DNA of 64,000 nucleotides from VYFG01 sp965248685 (GTDB lineage Bacteria > Pseudomonadota > Gammaproteobacteria > Arenicellales > Poriferihabitantaceae): NCBI GenBank assembly GCA_965248685.1, contig CBDFKC010000003.1, positions 930,001-994,000 on the forward strand, given 5' to 3'. The first letter of the stretch is position 1; each line of letters starts with the position of its first letter. The notes beneath the pieces were generated by a model. It was not told the origin of the DNA. It did not search any database and worked only from the letters and a program-made list of their open reading frames with translations. This document shows positions 63,678-64,000 of this stretch, piece after piece. Both the position numbers and the translations under genes were made by a program.

Positions 63678-64000
63678 ATGTTCGCATTGAAAAATACAAA
63701 TCTGTCTGGACAGTCATACTGTCTCGACCCCAGGTACGTAATGCCATAGACGCTGAAACTGCAGGCGCACTTTATGAGGCATTTATCGAATTTGAGCGGG
63801 ACGATTCGGCATCAGTCGCTGTGTTGTGGGGCGAAGGTGGTGCATTCAGCGCAGGCTGGGACCTGAAACAGGCGGCTGCTCTTGAAAACGATCAGTTCTT
63901 CGAATCCCACAACATGCCTAAGGATGATTCCGAAGTTCCCCCTGCCTTACTTGGACCAACGAGACTAGAGCTTGATAAGCCCGTCATTGCCGCAGTCTCC
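63674..64000 (+). CDS. Enoyl-CoA hydratase/isomerase (crotonase), 3' end outside window
   Basis: First 109 codons. Crotonase opening VIEKYKSVWTVIL-like strand, SRPQVRNAID (N-terminal CoA-binding), and the oxyanion-hole segment GEGGAFSAGWDLKQ followed by KPVIAAVS. Four-base overlap with the ligase stop. Hydrates or isomerises an unsaturated acyl-CoA, the third activity of the operon; catalytic Glu region lies beyond the window end. Confidence 0.9.
   Translation, partial: MNVRIEKYKSVWTVILSRPQVRNAIDAETAGALYEAFIEFERDDSASVAVLWGEGGAFSAGWDLKQAAALENDQFFESHNMPKDDSEVPPALLGPTRLELDKPVIAAVS

Overview
The right half of this window (about 39-64 kb) carries core genes of a gammaproteobacterium: engB beside a divergent cytochrome c4 gene, folD, proA, leuS-lptE-holA, dnaG-rpoD and a CAU-anticodon tRNA. 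These sequences and their order fit that class. A possible DMSP-demethylation-like operon at the right edge hints at a marine habitat, but that is inference. The left half (1-33 kb) is visibly more A+T-rich, full of exported proteins of unknown role and broken by insertion sequences, so it reads as accessory DNA.

Layout. 1-4.7 kb: 3' part of a giant kinase/AAA/GAF/cyclase signalling protein. 5.2-12.3 kb: a tight four-gene operon (B12-type radical SAM enzyme, a protein with a (Gly-Ile)9 tract, a secreted S9 peptidase, a probable outer-membrane barrel). 12.4-17.2 kb: an intact IS66 element with a perfect 8-bp target duplication, then an IS3 element sitting in decayed IS66 remains. 17.4-26.7 kb: four exported or membrane-anchored alpha/beta hydrolases, a metallo-beta-lactamase-fold lipoprotein and a 47-aa His/Cys protein. 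27-32 kb: membrane and surface proteins of unknown role and a tyrosinase operon. 32.5-39 kb: GNAT, a Crp/Fnr regulator, then a RiPP-like locus: YcaO, TfuA, a gluzincin metallopeptidase and a 176-aa protein ending in eight GGRVS repeats. 39-44.6 kb: DUF599 protein, a second cyclase, GNAT, a 113-bp tandem repeat array and an HDAC-like deacetylase. 44.7-59.8 kb: housekeeping genes. 59.8-64 kb: LysR divergent from a GcvT-like/acyl-CoA ligase/crotonase operon that runs off the window.

Two things stand out. First, the YcaO-TfuA-protease-repeat peptide locus has the parts expected for a thioamide-type RiPP with a multi-core precursor, and the repeats vary in codons but not in peptide, so the peptide appears to be under selection. 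Second, palindromes with the geometry of CRP/FNR sites (TGTG-N8-CACA) lie in at least five intergenic regions of the A+T-rich half, in front of the radical SAM operon, the hydrolase genes and other orphan genes. This suggests that the unknown genes form one cyclic-nucleotide- or Crp-family-controlled regulon. A Crp/Fnr regulator and two class III cyclases are encoded in the same window.
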